Source: Lachnospiraceae bacterium (lineage in GTDB: Bacteria > Bacillota > Clostridia > Lachnospirales > Lachnospiraceae). From it: DNA of 60,115 nucleotides. Made by a program: the position numbers and the translations under genes. The notes below the pieces were generated by a model that made no database searches, was not told the origin of the DNA, and saw only the letters and a program-made list of their open reading frames with translations. Below, piece after piece: positions 34,967-44,168 of this stretch; the first letter of the stretch is position 1; the number at the start of each line of letters is the position of its first letter. The stretch lies in NCBI GenBank assembly GCA_017540265.1, contig JAFYBJ010000037.1, positions 1-60,115 on the forward strand, read 5' to 3'.

Positions 34967-35124
34967 ATGTCATCCTGAGTATTCATAATGTCATCCTGAA
35001 TATTCATAATGTCATCCTGAGCGAAGCGAAGGATCTTATCATCCGCAGGTTACAGAGAGATCCTTCGCTTCGCTCAGGATGACAGGAAAAAACCTCAGGA
35101 TGACAGAAAAACCTCAGGATGGCA
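34967..35124. repeat. Composite inverted cluster of dispersed repeats
   Basis: From left: two 21-bp units ATGTCATCCTGARTATTCATA (34967-34987, 34988-35008), a full B-type copy (35010-35038), a 19-base centre, a full B-type copy in reverse (35058-35084), then two reversed half copies CCTCAGGATGRCA (35093-35105, 35112-35124). The cluster is thus nearly symmetrical: half, half, full, then full, half, half reversed. It fills most of the 344-base gap before the DUF6472-like gene; a CTTGAA-AA-TTCAAG palindrome follows at 35167-35180. Confidence 0.92.
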
Positions 35125-35221
35125 AAAACAAGCTGCCCGGGAAGAAAAAATTGCGAGAGAGGGAGTCTTGAAAATTCAAGTGATAAGGGGGAAAATAAGG
35201 ATCATAAAGAGGTTTTGAAAT

Positions 35222-35395
35222 ATGGACAAATGTGATCTTTGCATGAATTATGAATATGATGAGGAATTTGACTGCTATACCTGCGATATGGATCTGGACC
35301 AGGATGATATGGAACGGTTCTTACGCGGGGATAACAGGGAATGCCCCTTTTTCAGACAGGGCAATGAATATCAGATAGTGAAGCATCAGATGTGA
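35222..35395 (+). CDS. Small Cys-rich DUF6472-like protein
   Basis: A 57-residue acidic protein with Cys pairs C-x2-C at residues 4-7 and C-x2-C at 18-21, plus C41 in ECPFFR. It ends NEYQIVKHQM. The arrangement resembles a small family common in Lachnospiraceae (DUF6472), possibly metal-binding, with no known role. An AGAGG SD lies upstream. The next gene, an MgtC family protein, starts 8-14 bases after its stop, so the two are probably cotranscribed. Confidence 0.8.
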   Translation: MDKCDLCMNYEYDEEFDCYTCDMDLDQDDMERFLRGDNRECPFFRQGNEYQIVKHQM

Positions 35396-35402
35396 GGTAT
35401 GT

Positions 35403-36095
35403 GTGAGCATGACAGAGTATCTTCAGCAGTTTAATACCGCAGGCGTTACTTTCAGGATATGCCTGGCTGCCTTTTTTGGGGCGCTTATAGGCCTTGAGAG
35501 GGCGTCAAAGGGCGAGACTGCCGGGGTACGTACTTTTGCGCTGGTATGCGCGGGCTCGGCGCTTGCTACTGTTGCAAACCTCTATCTCTTTGTTCTTACG
35601 GAAAATACGGATACGGCGCGTATACCGGCGGCTGTATTAAACGGGATAGGTTTCTTAGGCGTGGGCACCATAGTGGTGACGGGGCGCAGCTATGTGAGGG
35701 GGCTTACCACCGCTGCAACCCTCTGGGCCGCATCAGCCTTAGGTATCACAATTGGTTCAGGCTATATAGCCGGAAGTATCGTTGGTTTTCTGGTTATAGT
35801 CTTTATAGTGGTGGCGCTCAGCAGAATGTCAAAGAACCAGGAAGAAAAATCCGCTTTCATCAATATCTATATGGAGCTTGATCATGAAGGCGGAATACAG
35901 AAAGTATTTGATTTCATCCATTCAAATGAATTTGATATCGTTACCATAGAGAAGAAGAAAAAGGCTACCCTGCAGGAAAAGGATACAGCGGTGGTGATCT
36001 CACTGGATATGAAAAAGAGGCAGAAGCATTCGGAGATACTTGCGCAGCTTTCAGGCCTTGATGAGGTGCATTACGCGGAGGAGATAAAAAGGTAG
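35403..36095 (+). CDS. MgtC/SapB family membrane protein
   Basis: A 230-residue protein. The N-terminal 145 residues form four or five membrane helices with the family motifs FFGALIGLERASKGETAGVRTFALVC, LNGIGFLGVG and GLTTAATLWAASALG. The C-terminal 80 residues are a soluble ACT-like domain (INIYMELDHEGGIQKVF). MgtC proteins are linked to magnesium limitation and, in pathogens, to virulence; the substrate is unclear. Start is either GTG at 35403 or ATG at 35409, both near the GAGGT SD that overlaps the previous stop. Confidence 0.9.
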   Translation: MSMTEYLQQFNTAGVTFRICLAAFFGALIGLERASKGETAGVRTFALVCAGSALATVANLYLFVLTENTDTARIPAAVLNGIGFLGVGTIVVTGRSYVRGLTTAATLWAASALGITIGSGYIAGSIVGFLVIVFIVVALSRMSKNQEEKSAFINIYMELDHEGGIQKVFDFIHSNEFDIVTIEKKKKATLQEKDTAVVISLDMKKRQKHSEILAQLSGLDEVHYAEEIKR

Positions 36096-36127
36096 ATCAT
36101 GATAAAAATGCATTAATTATGATTGCG

Positions 36128-36136
36128 TGTTATAAT
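36128..36136 (+). promoter_or_regulatory. Extended -10 promoter of the ABC/MoxR operon
   Basis: TGTTATAAT matches TGnTATAAT exactly and lies 36 bases before the ATG of the first gene. No convincing -35 is seen 17 bases upstream, as expected for extended -10 promoters. Confidence 0.55.
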
Positions 36137-36172
36137 ACCTTCCGGTATATCTAGAACGAGAGGGGGAAGGGT

Positions 36173-38098
36173 ATGAAAGAATATATGCGTTCATTTATGA
36201 AAAGCGCTGCCGCAGTGTTGATCGCGGTCTGTGCTTTTTTGTTTATATCCGGAAGTGTTAAGGCTGCGGGTAATATTGAGGTGGCGATCACGGAGATCAG
36301 ACAGGATAATACCGAGAAGATCGTTACGGTGCTTTTGGAATTAAAAAATAACGCAGATGATTTCAACGGCTACGTAAGAGTCCGGCTTACAGATATACAG
36401 GGAAACGGATACAACCTTACAAGATGCCCTGTTGGTTATGAGCGCTATATATCGGCGGCTGCGGGATCAAAACAGAATCTGCAGATATCTTTTCCGATGC
36501 CGGGGGGATCTCCCATAACGAAGGCAGATGCCAGGATAATAGTAACGGATGAAAAGGGAAAGGAGCTTGTAAATAAGCCCTGGAACATCAGTTACAATCT
36601 GGACAGTGCTTCTTACGGCGTTCTTTCAGATTCGCCGGCATCTCTGGAGTACTTTGAGCTTTCGGGTGAAATGACTTATATGCAGCGTCTGCTTACCGCT
36701 GCGGATCTTGAGGATACGGTTAATTTCTCATCCTGTGCTTTCCTGATAATAGATGATTATGATACATCCCTGCTCAGCGACAAAGCCGTAAAGAATGTTG
36801 AAAACTGGGTAAAACACGGCGGCGTGCTGGTGATAGGAACAGGAAAGGCCGGGGATAAGACCTTTAAGGCTTTTTCCGATGATATTACAGATGTGAAGCT
36901 TACCTCAAAAAGTACTTCAAAGATTCCCACCTATTACAGCGGATATAACAACCTGATCGACTGCGCGGATATTCAATACGGCAAATCCTACGGACGCGTT
37001 AATTATGACGGATATAGCTTTGACGGGACTCCTGTAAGATACTGCGGAAGCGGATGTGTATTATTATTCCCCTTTGCCCTCTCCGATAAAAACCTGGATA
37101 CGGCCTATCTGTCAACCGATCTGTATTATTCGGTCTTAACACAGTACAGTATGGGACAATCCGGGAGCGGCTATTCTGATTCAGATTCACTTGTCGGAGA
37201 GTTTGATGATCTCTTTGATCTGATGCAGGGAAAGAGCGGGGTAAATGCAGGGATACTCATGCTGATAGTTGCCGTATATATCATTGTGGTGGGCCCGGTG
37301 CTGTATCTGCTGCTTAAATCCGCAGGCAAGAGAGAAAAGGTGTGGCTCTTTATACCGGCTATATCTTTTGTTGCCGTGATACTGGTATTCTTTGCAAGCA
37401 GGGGCTTTGATATCAGCAATAAATATCTTGCATGTGTTGTTACCAGGAACGCATCCGGCGGCGGGGTAGAGGATACTTACATATCCGGATACAGCGCAAA
37501 GGTTAAGCCCTGGAAGATAAAGGTGGAAAAAGATGCTAAAGCAGCCGGATTTTATTATGACGACGGGTATTACAATACAGGTGATGATAGCGTATGTACC
37601 TATGTTTCGTCCTTAAGACCGGATGGCTACGAACTCAGCTGCGTTCCGAAGGAAAATTTTGATAAGCGATTCTTTAAAGTAACAGGGGAAAACAATAATA
37701 ACAACGGAACTCTGGATGCCAGGTTTAATACGGCTTATCAGGTCATAAAAGGAAATGTGAAAAATAATACGGATACGGATTTTGAAGCTTTGCTGGTGGT
37801 GGATGACGGGTGTCTTGCTTTCCTTGACGGAGTGAAGGCCGGCGGCAGCATAAGCGTGAATACCAAAGCGATCGATGCTAACGGCTCACACTGGTCCGTA
37901 GTAAACAGGATAGAAGATATGGTCGATAGAGGTGATGTGCAAAAGGCAAAATACTGCGCGGCTCTGCTGATGGCATCCGAGTCCCTTCAGGGTACGGAAA
38001 GCTATGTTATAGGCGTGGCAAAGTCAAAGGACTGCCCGGTCACATCAAATGAAAAGAAGGATGTTTATCTCTGTCTTTATTCAACGGGCGGTAAGTAA
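36173..38098 (+). CDS. Secreted/membrane protein with GATase-like domain (GldG/DUF4350-like role)
   Basis: A 641-residue protein. A signal peptide (residues 1-31) is followed by a beta-rich domain (30-135), then a Rossmann/GATase-like segment (about 160-260) with FLIIDDYDTSLLSD and VKHGGVLVIGTG. Two adjacent membrane helices lie near residues 360-415 and a C-terminal extracellular domain follows. It is the first gene of an operon with an ABC ATPase, ABC permease, a low-complexity membrane protein and MoxR. The layout resembles the GldG-type auxiliary subunit that accompanies GldA/GldF-like transporters. Function is unknown; the GldG analogy is inference. Confidence 0.7.
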   Translation: MKEYMRSFMKSAAAVLIAVCAFLFISGSVKAAGNIEVAITEIRQDNTEKIVTVLLELKNNADDFNGYVRVRLTDIQGNGYNLTRCPVGYERYISAAAGSKQNLQISFPMPGGSPITKADARIIVTDEKGKELVNKPWNISYNLDSASYGVLSDSPASLEYFELSGEMTYMQRLLTAADLEDTVNFSSCAFLIIDDYDTSLLSDKAVKNVENWVKHGGVLVIGTGKAGDKTFKAFSDDITDVKLTSKSTSKIPTYYSGYNNLIDCADIQYGKSYGRVNYDGYSFDGTPVRYCGSGCVLLFPFALSDKNLDTAYLSTDLYYSVLTQYSMGQSGSGYSDSDSLVGEFDDLFDLMQGKSGVNAGILMLIVAVYIIVVGPVLYLLLKSAGKREKVWLFIPAISFVAVILVFFASRGFDISNKYLACVVTRNASGGGVEDTYISGYSAKVKPWKIKVEKDAKAAGFYYDDGYYNTGDDSVCTYVSSLRPDGYELSCVPKENFDKRFFKVTGENNNNNGTLDARFNTAYQVIKGNVKNNTDTDFEALLVVDDGCLAFLDGVKAGGSISVNTKAIDANGSHWSVVNRIEDMVDRGDVQKAKYCAALLMASESLQGTESYVIGVAKSKDCPVTSNEKKDVYLCLYSTGGK

Positions 38099-38109
38099 GG
38101 GGTGGTCAT

Positions 38110-39084
38110 ATGCTTTATCTGAACAATCTGGCAAAGAGATACGGAAAATTTTATGCGGTAAACGGCCTTTCCCTCCATGTGCCGAAGGGGGATCTCTTCG
38201 GATTTGTGGGACCCAACGGTGCGGGAAAGACAACAACGATACGTATGATGTGCGGGCTTTTAAAGCCTGATTTCGGCGACATCATAGTGGGAGGAAACCG
38301 CTACTCTACGGATAAGAATGCAGTGAAGCGCTGCATGGGCTATGTTCCGGATTTCTTCGGAGTGTACGACAATCTGAAGGTTTATGAATATATGGAATTT
38401 TACGGTTCCATTTACGGCATAGACGATGCGTCCGTAAAAAGGATGACATCGGATCTTTTAGAGCTGGTAAACTTAAGCAATCTTGAAGAACAGTATGTGG
38501 ATACTCTTTCAAGAGGAATGAAGCAGAGGCTTTGCGTGGCAAGGGCCCTTCTCCACAATCCCGAGCTGCTGGTCATGGATGAGCCTTCAAGCGGCCTTGA
38601 TCCCAGGGCAAGAGTTGAGATGAAGCAGGTTCTCTTAAATCTCAATTCCATGGGAAAGACAATAGTGATAAGTTCTCATATACTTTCCGATATAGCCGAG
38701 ATGTGTACCAGTGTGGGAATAATGAACAGGGGAAAACTGGTGACTGCAGGCCGCATGGAGGATATCCTTTCTCTTGGCATCAACAATCATCATCTCATAA
38801 TAGATATAAAGAGCGATATGGAAACCGCTATACAGAAAGTGCGTGAGATCCCTGATATAGGCATAGATTCCGTGATGGAAGGCCAGATAGTGATAGCCTG
38901 CAGCGGAGAGGATGAGCAGATAAACAGGATAATGATAGAGCTTATGACAGGTGGCGTGCTGGTGGGCGGTTTCAGGAAAGAAGAGCAGAATCTCGAGACT
39001 CTGTTCATGAAGCTTACAGGTGATGATATCAATGTAAATCAGGGTATGCCGATGGGTCCTGTAAAGGGAGGGATGAACAGATGA
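38110..39084 (+). CDS. ABC transporter ATP-binding protein
   Basis: A 324-residue ATPase. Walker A GPNGAGKTTT near residue 37, signature LSRGMKQRL (a variant of LSGGQ), Walker B LLVMDEPSSGLDPRAR and H-loop ISSHILSD are all present, so it should be active. The C-terminal 100 residues form the extension common in ABC-2 exporters of the GldA/NatA type. It follows the GATase-like gene by 11 bases and overlaps the permease gene by 4. The exported substrate is unknown. Confidence 0.93.
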   Translation: MLYLNNLAKRYGKFYAVNGLSLHVPKGDLFGFVGPNGAGKTTTIRMMCGLLKPDFGDIIVGGNRYSTDKNAVKRCMGYVPDFFGVYDNLKVYEYMEFYGSIYGIDDASVKRMTSDLLELVNLSNLEEQYVDTLSRGMKQRLCVARALLHNPELLVMDEPSSGLDPRARVEMKQVLLNLNSMGKTIVISSHILSDIAEMCTSVGIMNRGKLVTAGRMEDILSLGINNHHLIIDIKSDMETAIQKVREIPDIGIDSVMEGQIVIACSGEDEQINRIMIELMTGGVLVGGFRKEEQNLETLFMKLTGDDINVNQGMPMGPVKGGMNR

Positions 39085-39965
39085 AGATCAGTTTAAAAAA
39101 CATACACGTAAATCCCATAATGAAAAAAGATCTGCGCATAAGATCCCGCTCGATGAAATTTGCCTGGGGACTCTTTGCTTTTGAAGCCGTGCTGGGACTG
39201 GTATTTTTCTTTGCCATCAATCTGATGTCCCTTGACCGTTACGGATATACGGAAACATACAAAGCGCTGGTATATATGTTTCCCGTTATAGGCGCAGTGG
39301 AGCTGGGAATACTCTCGCTCATAATACCCATAGAAACGGCATCAGCGATAACTTCAGAAAGAGAGAAGCAGACCTTCGACATACTGCTTACAACAGTGAT
39401 GACGCCGATGCAGGTGATAAGGGGAAAAGTCAATTCCGCCACCTTCCACATGATGATATATATAATAGCCAGCATCCCGCTCATGGCGGTGGCCTTTACT
39501 GTGGGAGGCTTAAGCTGGTGGGCGCTTCTTGGTTTCCTAATCACATCCTTTATATTTGCATATTATGTGGGCTCCATAGGAATACTCTGCTCCACACTTA
39601 CAAAGAAATCCATCGGATCTATAGTTCTTTCCTATGTGTTCATGGGAATCTTCTTCGGCGGAAGCTGGACGCCCATGGCGATAATACTTATGTTTGCCCA
39701 ATCAAGCGGCGTGGAAGAGCTGGGGGCTTTAACTCTTTTGTTCAACCCTGCGGTATCCTTTGTGATGTTTTTCATGACCGCCATGGGAGCCGGGGATGAG
39801 GATATCTTCGGGGGCATGCTGATAAAAAGTCCTCTTGTATGGATGATAGTCTCTTTTTCATTGATGATAGGCCTGTCTTTGCTCTTCCAGTGGTTTGCGT
39901 CCACACGTATAGATCCGGTAAGAGGCTATAAAGAAAGATCGCAGACAAAAGCGGGCGTACAGTGA
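39081..39965 (+). CDS. ABC-2 type transporter permease
   Basis: A 294-residue integral membrane protein with six hydrophobic segments. NPIMKKDLRIRSRSMKFAW at the N-terminus is the cytosolic coupling region typical of ABC-2 permeases, and TASAITSEREKQTFDILLTT matches the conserved family segment (S-E-R-x-x-x-T-x-x-x-L-L). It overlaps the ATPase gene by ATGA and the following gene by GTGA, so all three are translationally coupled. Confidence 0.9.
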   Translation: MKISLKNIHVNPIMKKDLRIRSRSMKFAWGLFAFEAVLGLVFFFAINLMSLDRYGYTETYKALVYMFPVIGAVELGILSLIIPIETASAITSEREKQTFDILLTTVMTPMQVIRGKVNSATFHMMIYIIASIPLMAVAFTVGGLSWWALLGFLITSFIFAYYVGSIGILCSTLTKKSIGSIVLSYVFMGIFFGGSWTPMAIILMFAQSSGVEELGALTLLFNPAVSFVMFFMTAMGAGDEDIFGGMLIKSPLVWMIVSFSLMIGLSLLFQWFASTRIDPVRGYKERSQTKAGVQ

Positions 39966-41365
39966 GCGAAAAGGAATTTATAAAACGCTGCATAAAGGAA
40001 ACAAGAGGGAAGCTTGCGAGAGCGGCTTTTCTTAAGCATGTGCTTGCGGGGCTTACCGCGGGCCTTGCGGCTGCGGCACTTACAGAGGGGATATCGCTTA
40101 TCATCCCCTTTTATTTTTCACATCTGCTTGCCGTATTATTTACGGCAGCGGGTTTGACCGGCGGCATCATATATTCGCTTCTTCATAAAAAGAGTGAGAA
40201 GGATGCGGCTGTGCTGCTTGATTCTTTCGGGCTTAAGGAGAGAGTGATCACCGCGCTGGAACATGAGGATGAGGATGATGAAACGGCAGTGCTTTTAAGA
40301 CGGGATGCCGCGGAAACCTTAAGACGCCGGATGCCCGGCATAAAGATAAAGACCGGGCCCTGGCTTACAAGGATAATGCTTTTTCTCTGCATGCTGATGC
40401 TGGCCTTCTGTGCGGCTTTTACCGAAACACCCGCAAAGGAGCAGGCTGCAGAGACCCATGAAGTAAAGAAGGAAGCAAAGGTAAAAAAAGAAGAGATAGA
40501 AAAAACCGTGGATGTTCTTAAAGAACTTGAAGCAGCGGAGCTTACGGAAGGCGAGCGGACAGAACTTTCGCAGATGCTTGAGAGCCTGGATTCCTCAATA
40601 GCTGAAATGCAGGATGTGGCTACTGCAGAAGATCTTAAGACTGCTTCGGATAAGCTTGATTACAGATATGAAGCCATAGCAAACGGACTTGAGCGGATGA
40701 AGGAAGAAGCGGAGGCTAAAGAGAGGGCCGGAGAGAACGGAAGCGCTTCGGGAAACTCCGCAGGAAAGACGACTTCGGAAATGCTGGCGGATGCTATGGA
40801 TAAGCTGGGTGATTCTTCGGATGCTTTCGCAAAAGCTGACGGGAAAAACGAAGGCGGCGAAGGTAAGGATGGCGAGAACGGAAATGGAGAAGGAGACGGA
40901 GAGAACGGAGACGGCACCGGAGAAGGAAACGGCTCCGGCGAAGATCAGAACGGAAAAGACGGAGAGAACGGAGACGGCACCGGAGAAGGAAAAGACGGAG
41001 AGAACGGAAACGGTTCCGGCGAAGGTCAGAACGGAAAAGACGGTGCGAACGGTAATGGAAATAGCAAAGATGGCAGTAACGGAGGTGCCGGCCAGTCGGA
41101 TTACGGCCACGGCAATGCCGAAGGTGATTATGTGAGTCTTGATAATCCCACGGGAGATGACAGCGCTCTTTCCGGAAAACGTGATAAAGAAGGGGATTCG
41201 AAGATAACGAGGGACAACAGCGGCATAGGCTTTGAGGGAGAGCATGTCAAACTTGAAAATGTGATAGGCGAATACAGTAAGAAAGCTTATGAAGGCATAG
41301 AGAAGGGTACATATCCTTCCGGCATGGAGGATGTGATAAAAGATTATTTCAGCAGCTTTGATTAA
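39962..41365 (+). CDS. Membrane protein with long Gly/Glu/Asn/Asp low-complexity region
   Basis: A 467-residue protein with a GTG start overlapping the permease stop. Two hydrophobic hairpin segments (about 27-75) and a third near 137-150 anchor it. A Lys/Glu coiled coil spans 160-250. Residues about 290-380 are tandem low-complexity repeats of the GENGDGTGEG / GKDGENGNGSGEG kind, with matching DNA-level repeats at 40870-41060. The last 60 residues are conserved-looking (GEHVKLENVIGEYSKKAYE). The overall plan recalls the DUF4175-like proteins found in MoxR operons. It may link the transporter with MoxR; this is inference. Confidence 0.7.
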   Translation: MSEKEFIKRCIKETRGKLARAAFLKHVLAGLTAGLAAAALTEGISLIIPFYFSHLLAVLFTAAGLTGGIIYSLLHKKSEKDAAVLLDSFGLKERVITALEHEDEDDETAVLLRRDAAETLRRRMPGIKIKTGPWLTRIMLFLCMLMLAFCAAFTETPAKEQAAETHEVKKEAKVKKEEIEKTVDVLKELEAAELTEGERTELSQMLESLDSSIAEMQDVATAEDLKTASDKLDYRYEAIANGLERMKEEAEAKERAGENGSASGNSAGKTTSEMLADAMDKLGDSSDAFAKADGKNEGGEGKDGENGNGEGDGENGDGTGEGNGSGEDQNGKDGENGDGTGEGKDGENGNGSGEGQNGKDGANGNGNSKDGSNGGAGQSDYGHGNAEGDYVSLDNPTGDDSALSGKRDKEGDSKITRDNSGIGFEGEHVKLENVIGEYSKKAYEGIEKGTYPSGMEDVIKDYFSSFD

Positions 41366-41380
41366 AAAGAAGAGGTGATT

Positions 41381-42343
41381 ATGAGCGGACTTGAGGAAAT
41401 GCAGGCGCGCATTGCAGCCTGCGAGCAGGAAATAGGAAAAGAGATAGTGGGACAGAGGGCCGTGATAAGGAGCGTGATGACTGCGCTGCTCTCAGGCGGA
41501 AATGTTTTACTGGAAGGTATGCCGGGACTGGGAAAGACAAGGCTTGTAAATACCATAAGCCATGTGCTTGATCTTTCGTTTAAAAGGATACAGTTTACAC
41601 CGGATCTGATGCCGGGCGATATCACCGGTACCAACATAATGATAAGAGATGAAAGCGGCAGCTCTTTTCATTTCGAAAAGGGACCTGTATTTGCAAATAT
41701 AGTGCTTGCAGATGAGATAAACCGTGCTACGCCTAAAACACAGAGCGCGCTGCTTGAGGCCATGCAGGAACACTGCGTGACAGTGGGAAATACAAGCCAC
41801 AGGCTGCAGGAGCCGTTCTTTGTGCTCGCAACCCAAAACCCCATAGAGCAGGAAGGAACTTATCCGCTCCCCGAAGCGCAGCTTGACCGTTTCATGTTTA
41901 AGATACTTGTGGGATTTCCTTCTAAGGATGAGCTTAAAGGCATAGTGGATCTTACGGAACGGACGGATGCCGCACCTGCTCGTACCCTGCTTTCCGGAGA
42001 GGAGCTTTTACAGGCAAGGGAAATGGTATCGGGCATAAAGATAGCAGATCCCGTAATGGACCGCGTGCTGGATATCGTGATGGCTACCCATGACAGGAAG
42101 GATAAGTACATAAAAGAGGGAGCCAGCCCCAGAGCTGCGCAGGCCATAGTGAAGGCAGCCAAGGCGAAGGCCTTTATGGAAGGGCGTTTCAACGTATCCT
42201 TCGAGGATATACAGTCAGTAGCTTATCCTGTGCTGCGCCATCGTATCATCTTATCCTTTGAGGCTGTTTCCGACGGCATCACGGAAGACAGGATAATCAC
42301 GGGAATAATGCAGAGACTAAATAATGCCGGAGGTGCGCAGTGA
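41381..42343 (+). CDS. MoxR-type AAA+ ATPase
   Basis: A 320-residue chaperone-like ATPase. Walker A LLEGMPGLGKTR, then IQFTPDLMPGDITGT, Walker B VLADEINRATPKTQSALLEAM and sensor region ATQNPIEQEGTYPLPEAQLDRF are exact MoxR hallmarks. The frame opens six bases earlier with GTG, but AGAGG lies 5 bases before the ATG at 41381. MoxR genes usually precede a DUF58/VWA gene; here the next gene is an alpha/beta hydrolase. The substrate is probably a membrane or secreted partner of the upstream transporter. Confidence 0.95.
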   Translation: MSGLEEMQARIAACEQEIGKEIVGQRAVIRSVMTALLSGGNVLLEGMPGLGKTRLVNTISHVLDLSFKRIQFTPDLMPGDITGTNIMIRDESGSSFHFEKGPVFANIVLADEINRATPKTQSALLEAMQEHCVTVGNTSHRLQEPFFVLATQNPIEQEGTYPLPEAQLDRFMFKILVGFPSKDELKGIVDLTERTDAAPARTLLSGEELLQAREMVSGIKIADPVMDRVLDIVMATHDRKDKYIKEGASPRAAQAIVKAAKAKAFMEGRFNVSFEDIQSVAYPVLRHRIILSFEAVSDGITEDRIITGIMQRLNNAGGAQ

Positions 42344-43146
42344 TATACGAAAAGAAAAACATCGGAAAAGCAAAGGCTGAGCTTACGCTTTATCTCCATG
42401 AAAAAGTAAAGGCCATAGCGATCGCAGAAAGGCCTCTTATACTCATATGTCCCGGAGGCGGCTATGAGCATACATCAAAAAGAGAAGGGGAGCCTGTGGC
42501 GCTTGAATTTATGGCAAGAGGCTATCACGCCGCAGTGCTTGAATATTCCTGCTCTCCTCATGCTTATCCTGAGGCTCTGCTTGAGCTTGCGGAAGCCGTA
42601 CGTTATTTCAGAAAGAATGCAAAGGCTTTAGGCATAGATAAAAACAGGATATACCTTACGGGCTTTTCCGCAGGCGGCCATCTTGTGGCGGAATACACGG
42701 TAAAGAGAAAAGAAGCCTTTGTAAAGAAAGCATTCGGAGAAGGGAAGAGTGGCTGCTTTGAAGTAAACGGTCTGATACTTGGCTATCCCGTTATCACCTC
42801 CGGTGAATATGCGCATAAGGGTTCCTTTGAGAATCTCCTGGGAAAGGAATACAAAGAAAAAAAGGATGAGCATTCTCTTGAAAAGCTTGCGGATGCAGCT
42901 TTTCCGCGAACCTTTATATGGTCTACGACAGAGGATGGTTCTGTTCCTGTGGAAAATTCCCTGCTTTTTTATTCCGCATTAAAGAAAGCGGGAGTGAGCG
43001 CAGAGCTTCATATCTTCGAGCATGGTTCACATGGTCTTTCGCTTGCCGATGAAAGAACAGGTTCCGGAGATCCTTCGAAGATAGAGAAGAAGGATTGCTG
43101 CTGGATGGATATGGCATGCACATTTTTAGGACCGGCCATCTCCTGA
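42340..43146 (+). CDS. Alpha/beta hydrolase, esterase-like
   Basis: A 268-residue soluble enzyme. The oxyanion region LILICPGGGYEHTSKREGEP, nucleophile elbow GFSAGGHL, a late acidic residue (STTEDGSVPVENS) and the catalytic His in FEHGSHGLS give a complete catalytic triad. It resembles acetyl-xylan/feruloyl esterase-like (BD-FAE) hydrolases. It starts with GTG overlapping the MoxR stop by 4 bases, with GGAGG nearby. No signal peptide is seen, so it probably acts on imported or cytosolic esters. Confidence 0.88.
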   Translation: MIYEKKNIGKAKAELTLYLHEKVKAIAIAERPLILICPGGGYEHTSKREGEPVALEFMARGYHAAVLEYSCSPHAYPEALLELAEAVRYFRKNAKALGIDKNRIYLTGFSAGGHLVAEYTVKRKEAFVKKAFGEGKSGCFEVNGLILGYPVITSGEYAHKGSFENLLGKEYKEKKDEHSLEKLADAAFPRTFIWSTTEDGSVPVENSLLFYSALKKAGVSAELHIFEHGSHGLSLADERTGSGDPSKIEKKDCCWMDMACTFLGPAIS

Positions 43147-43147
43147 T

Positions 43148-44071
43148 ATGAGAAGAGGTCTTGTAAGCTGCATAATGGCTGCCGCGGCGGTTTTACTTGT
43201 TCTGCCGGTGATGACGGGAGGGAAGGATAAACTTTCCTCCCTTGTCAGTATAAAGGATATAGAGATTGACATTCCCGGAGAGACAGATAAGACCATCCTT
43301 GTTGTAAATGACATGCATGTGCTTGATATGGATCCCGATATAAATGAAAAAGACAGGGATACCGTGATACTCAGGAAGGAAGCTTTTAAAGACAGCGAAG
43401 GAAGGTATTCAGAAATCCTCTGGAATGAGCTTTCGGGACATCTGGATGAAGCGGATGCGGATTTAATAGTCTTTAACGGCGATATGGCGGATTTTATGTC
43501 AAAGACCAATGCGCAGATACTGAAGGCAGGCTTTGATAAGATCAGTACGCCTTTTATTTATCTGAGGGCGGATCATGATATGGGAGAATGGTATACCTCG
43601 GAAAAGATGACGGCGGCAGAAGCCCGTATGCTTTCTGCAGAGCTTGCTCCCATGGAGGAGATGTTTGTAAAAGATATGGATGGATTCCTTGTTCTGGGCT
43701 GGAACGATTCCACGTCACAGCTTGGGGAGGAGGGTTTAAAAAGGGCAGGAGAAGCGCTTTCCGACGGCAGGCCCGTGATCCTTTTTACACATGTTCCCTT
43801 TGATTCATCATATTCTCCGGATATAAGGGATTTTGCCTTATCTGCGGATCCAAACGGGAGGAGTCTCTTATGGGGGAGTGCCTCTTACTATGTGCCGGAT
43901 GAAACGACATCAGGGCTTATGTCACTTATTATGGAAGAAGATTCAAACGCAGCCGCGGTCTTTGGAGCCCATCTTCATAAAGACTATGAAGGGATGCTTA
44001 CTGAGAGTATTCCCGAATATATCCTTCCGCCTTCCTTCGAAGGCGTGATCACACGGATACATATTTATTAA
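43148..44071 (+). CDS. Membrane-anchored metallophosphoesterase
   Basis: A 307-residue protein with an N-terminal signal-anchor (residues 1-23). The metallophosphatase motifs are present in order: NDMHVLD, VFNGDMADF, RADHDMGEW (in place of GNHD), FTHVPF and GAHLHKDYEG. The GNH(E/D) Asn is replaced, so activity or metal set may differ. It starts one base after the hydrolase stop and is the last gene of the operon before a new promoter. Probably acts outside the cytoplasm on a phosphodiester or phosphomonoester; substrate unknown. Confidence 0.82.
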   Translation: MRRGLVSCIMAAAAVLLVLPVMTGGKDKLSSLVSIKDIEIDIPGETDKTILVVNDMHVLDMDPDINEKDRDTVILRKEAFKDSEGRYSEILWNELSGHLDEADADLIVFNGDMADFMSKTNAQILKAGFDKISTPFIYLRADHDMGEWYTSEKMTAAEARMLSAELAPMEEMFVKDMDGFLVLGWNDSTSQLGEEGLKRAGEALSDGRPVILFTHVPFDSSYSPDIRDFALSADPNGRSLLWGSASYYVPDETTSGLMSLIMEEDSNAAAVFGAHLHKDYEGMLTESIPEYILPPSFEGVITRIHIY

Positions 44072-44077
44072 TCGTGC

Positions 44078-44106
44078 TTGACTTTTGTTTACGTATAGAA
44101 TAAACT
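44078..44106 (+). promoter_or_regulatory. Promoter of the H1-like repeat gene
   Basis: TTGACT (44078-44083) and TAAACT (44101-44106) are 17 bases apart, 63 bases upstream of the next ATG. The leader is about 55 bases and ends with a GGGAGCGG SD. Confidence 0.55.
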
Positions 44107-44168
44107 CTTATGTGGCAAAATATGCCTTTTTGTAACTTGACCGACCGATATCTCTGAAGGGAGCGGAA

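Noticed and set aside
40595-41245. A 216-residue minus-strand frame opposite the low-complexity membrane protein
   Set aside because: Same cause: Gly/Glu/Asn repeats leave the opposite strand open. The product is a biased Ser/Val/Phe string with no initiation signals.
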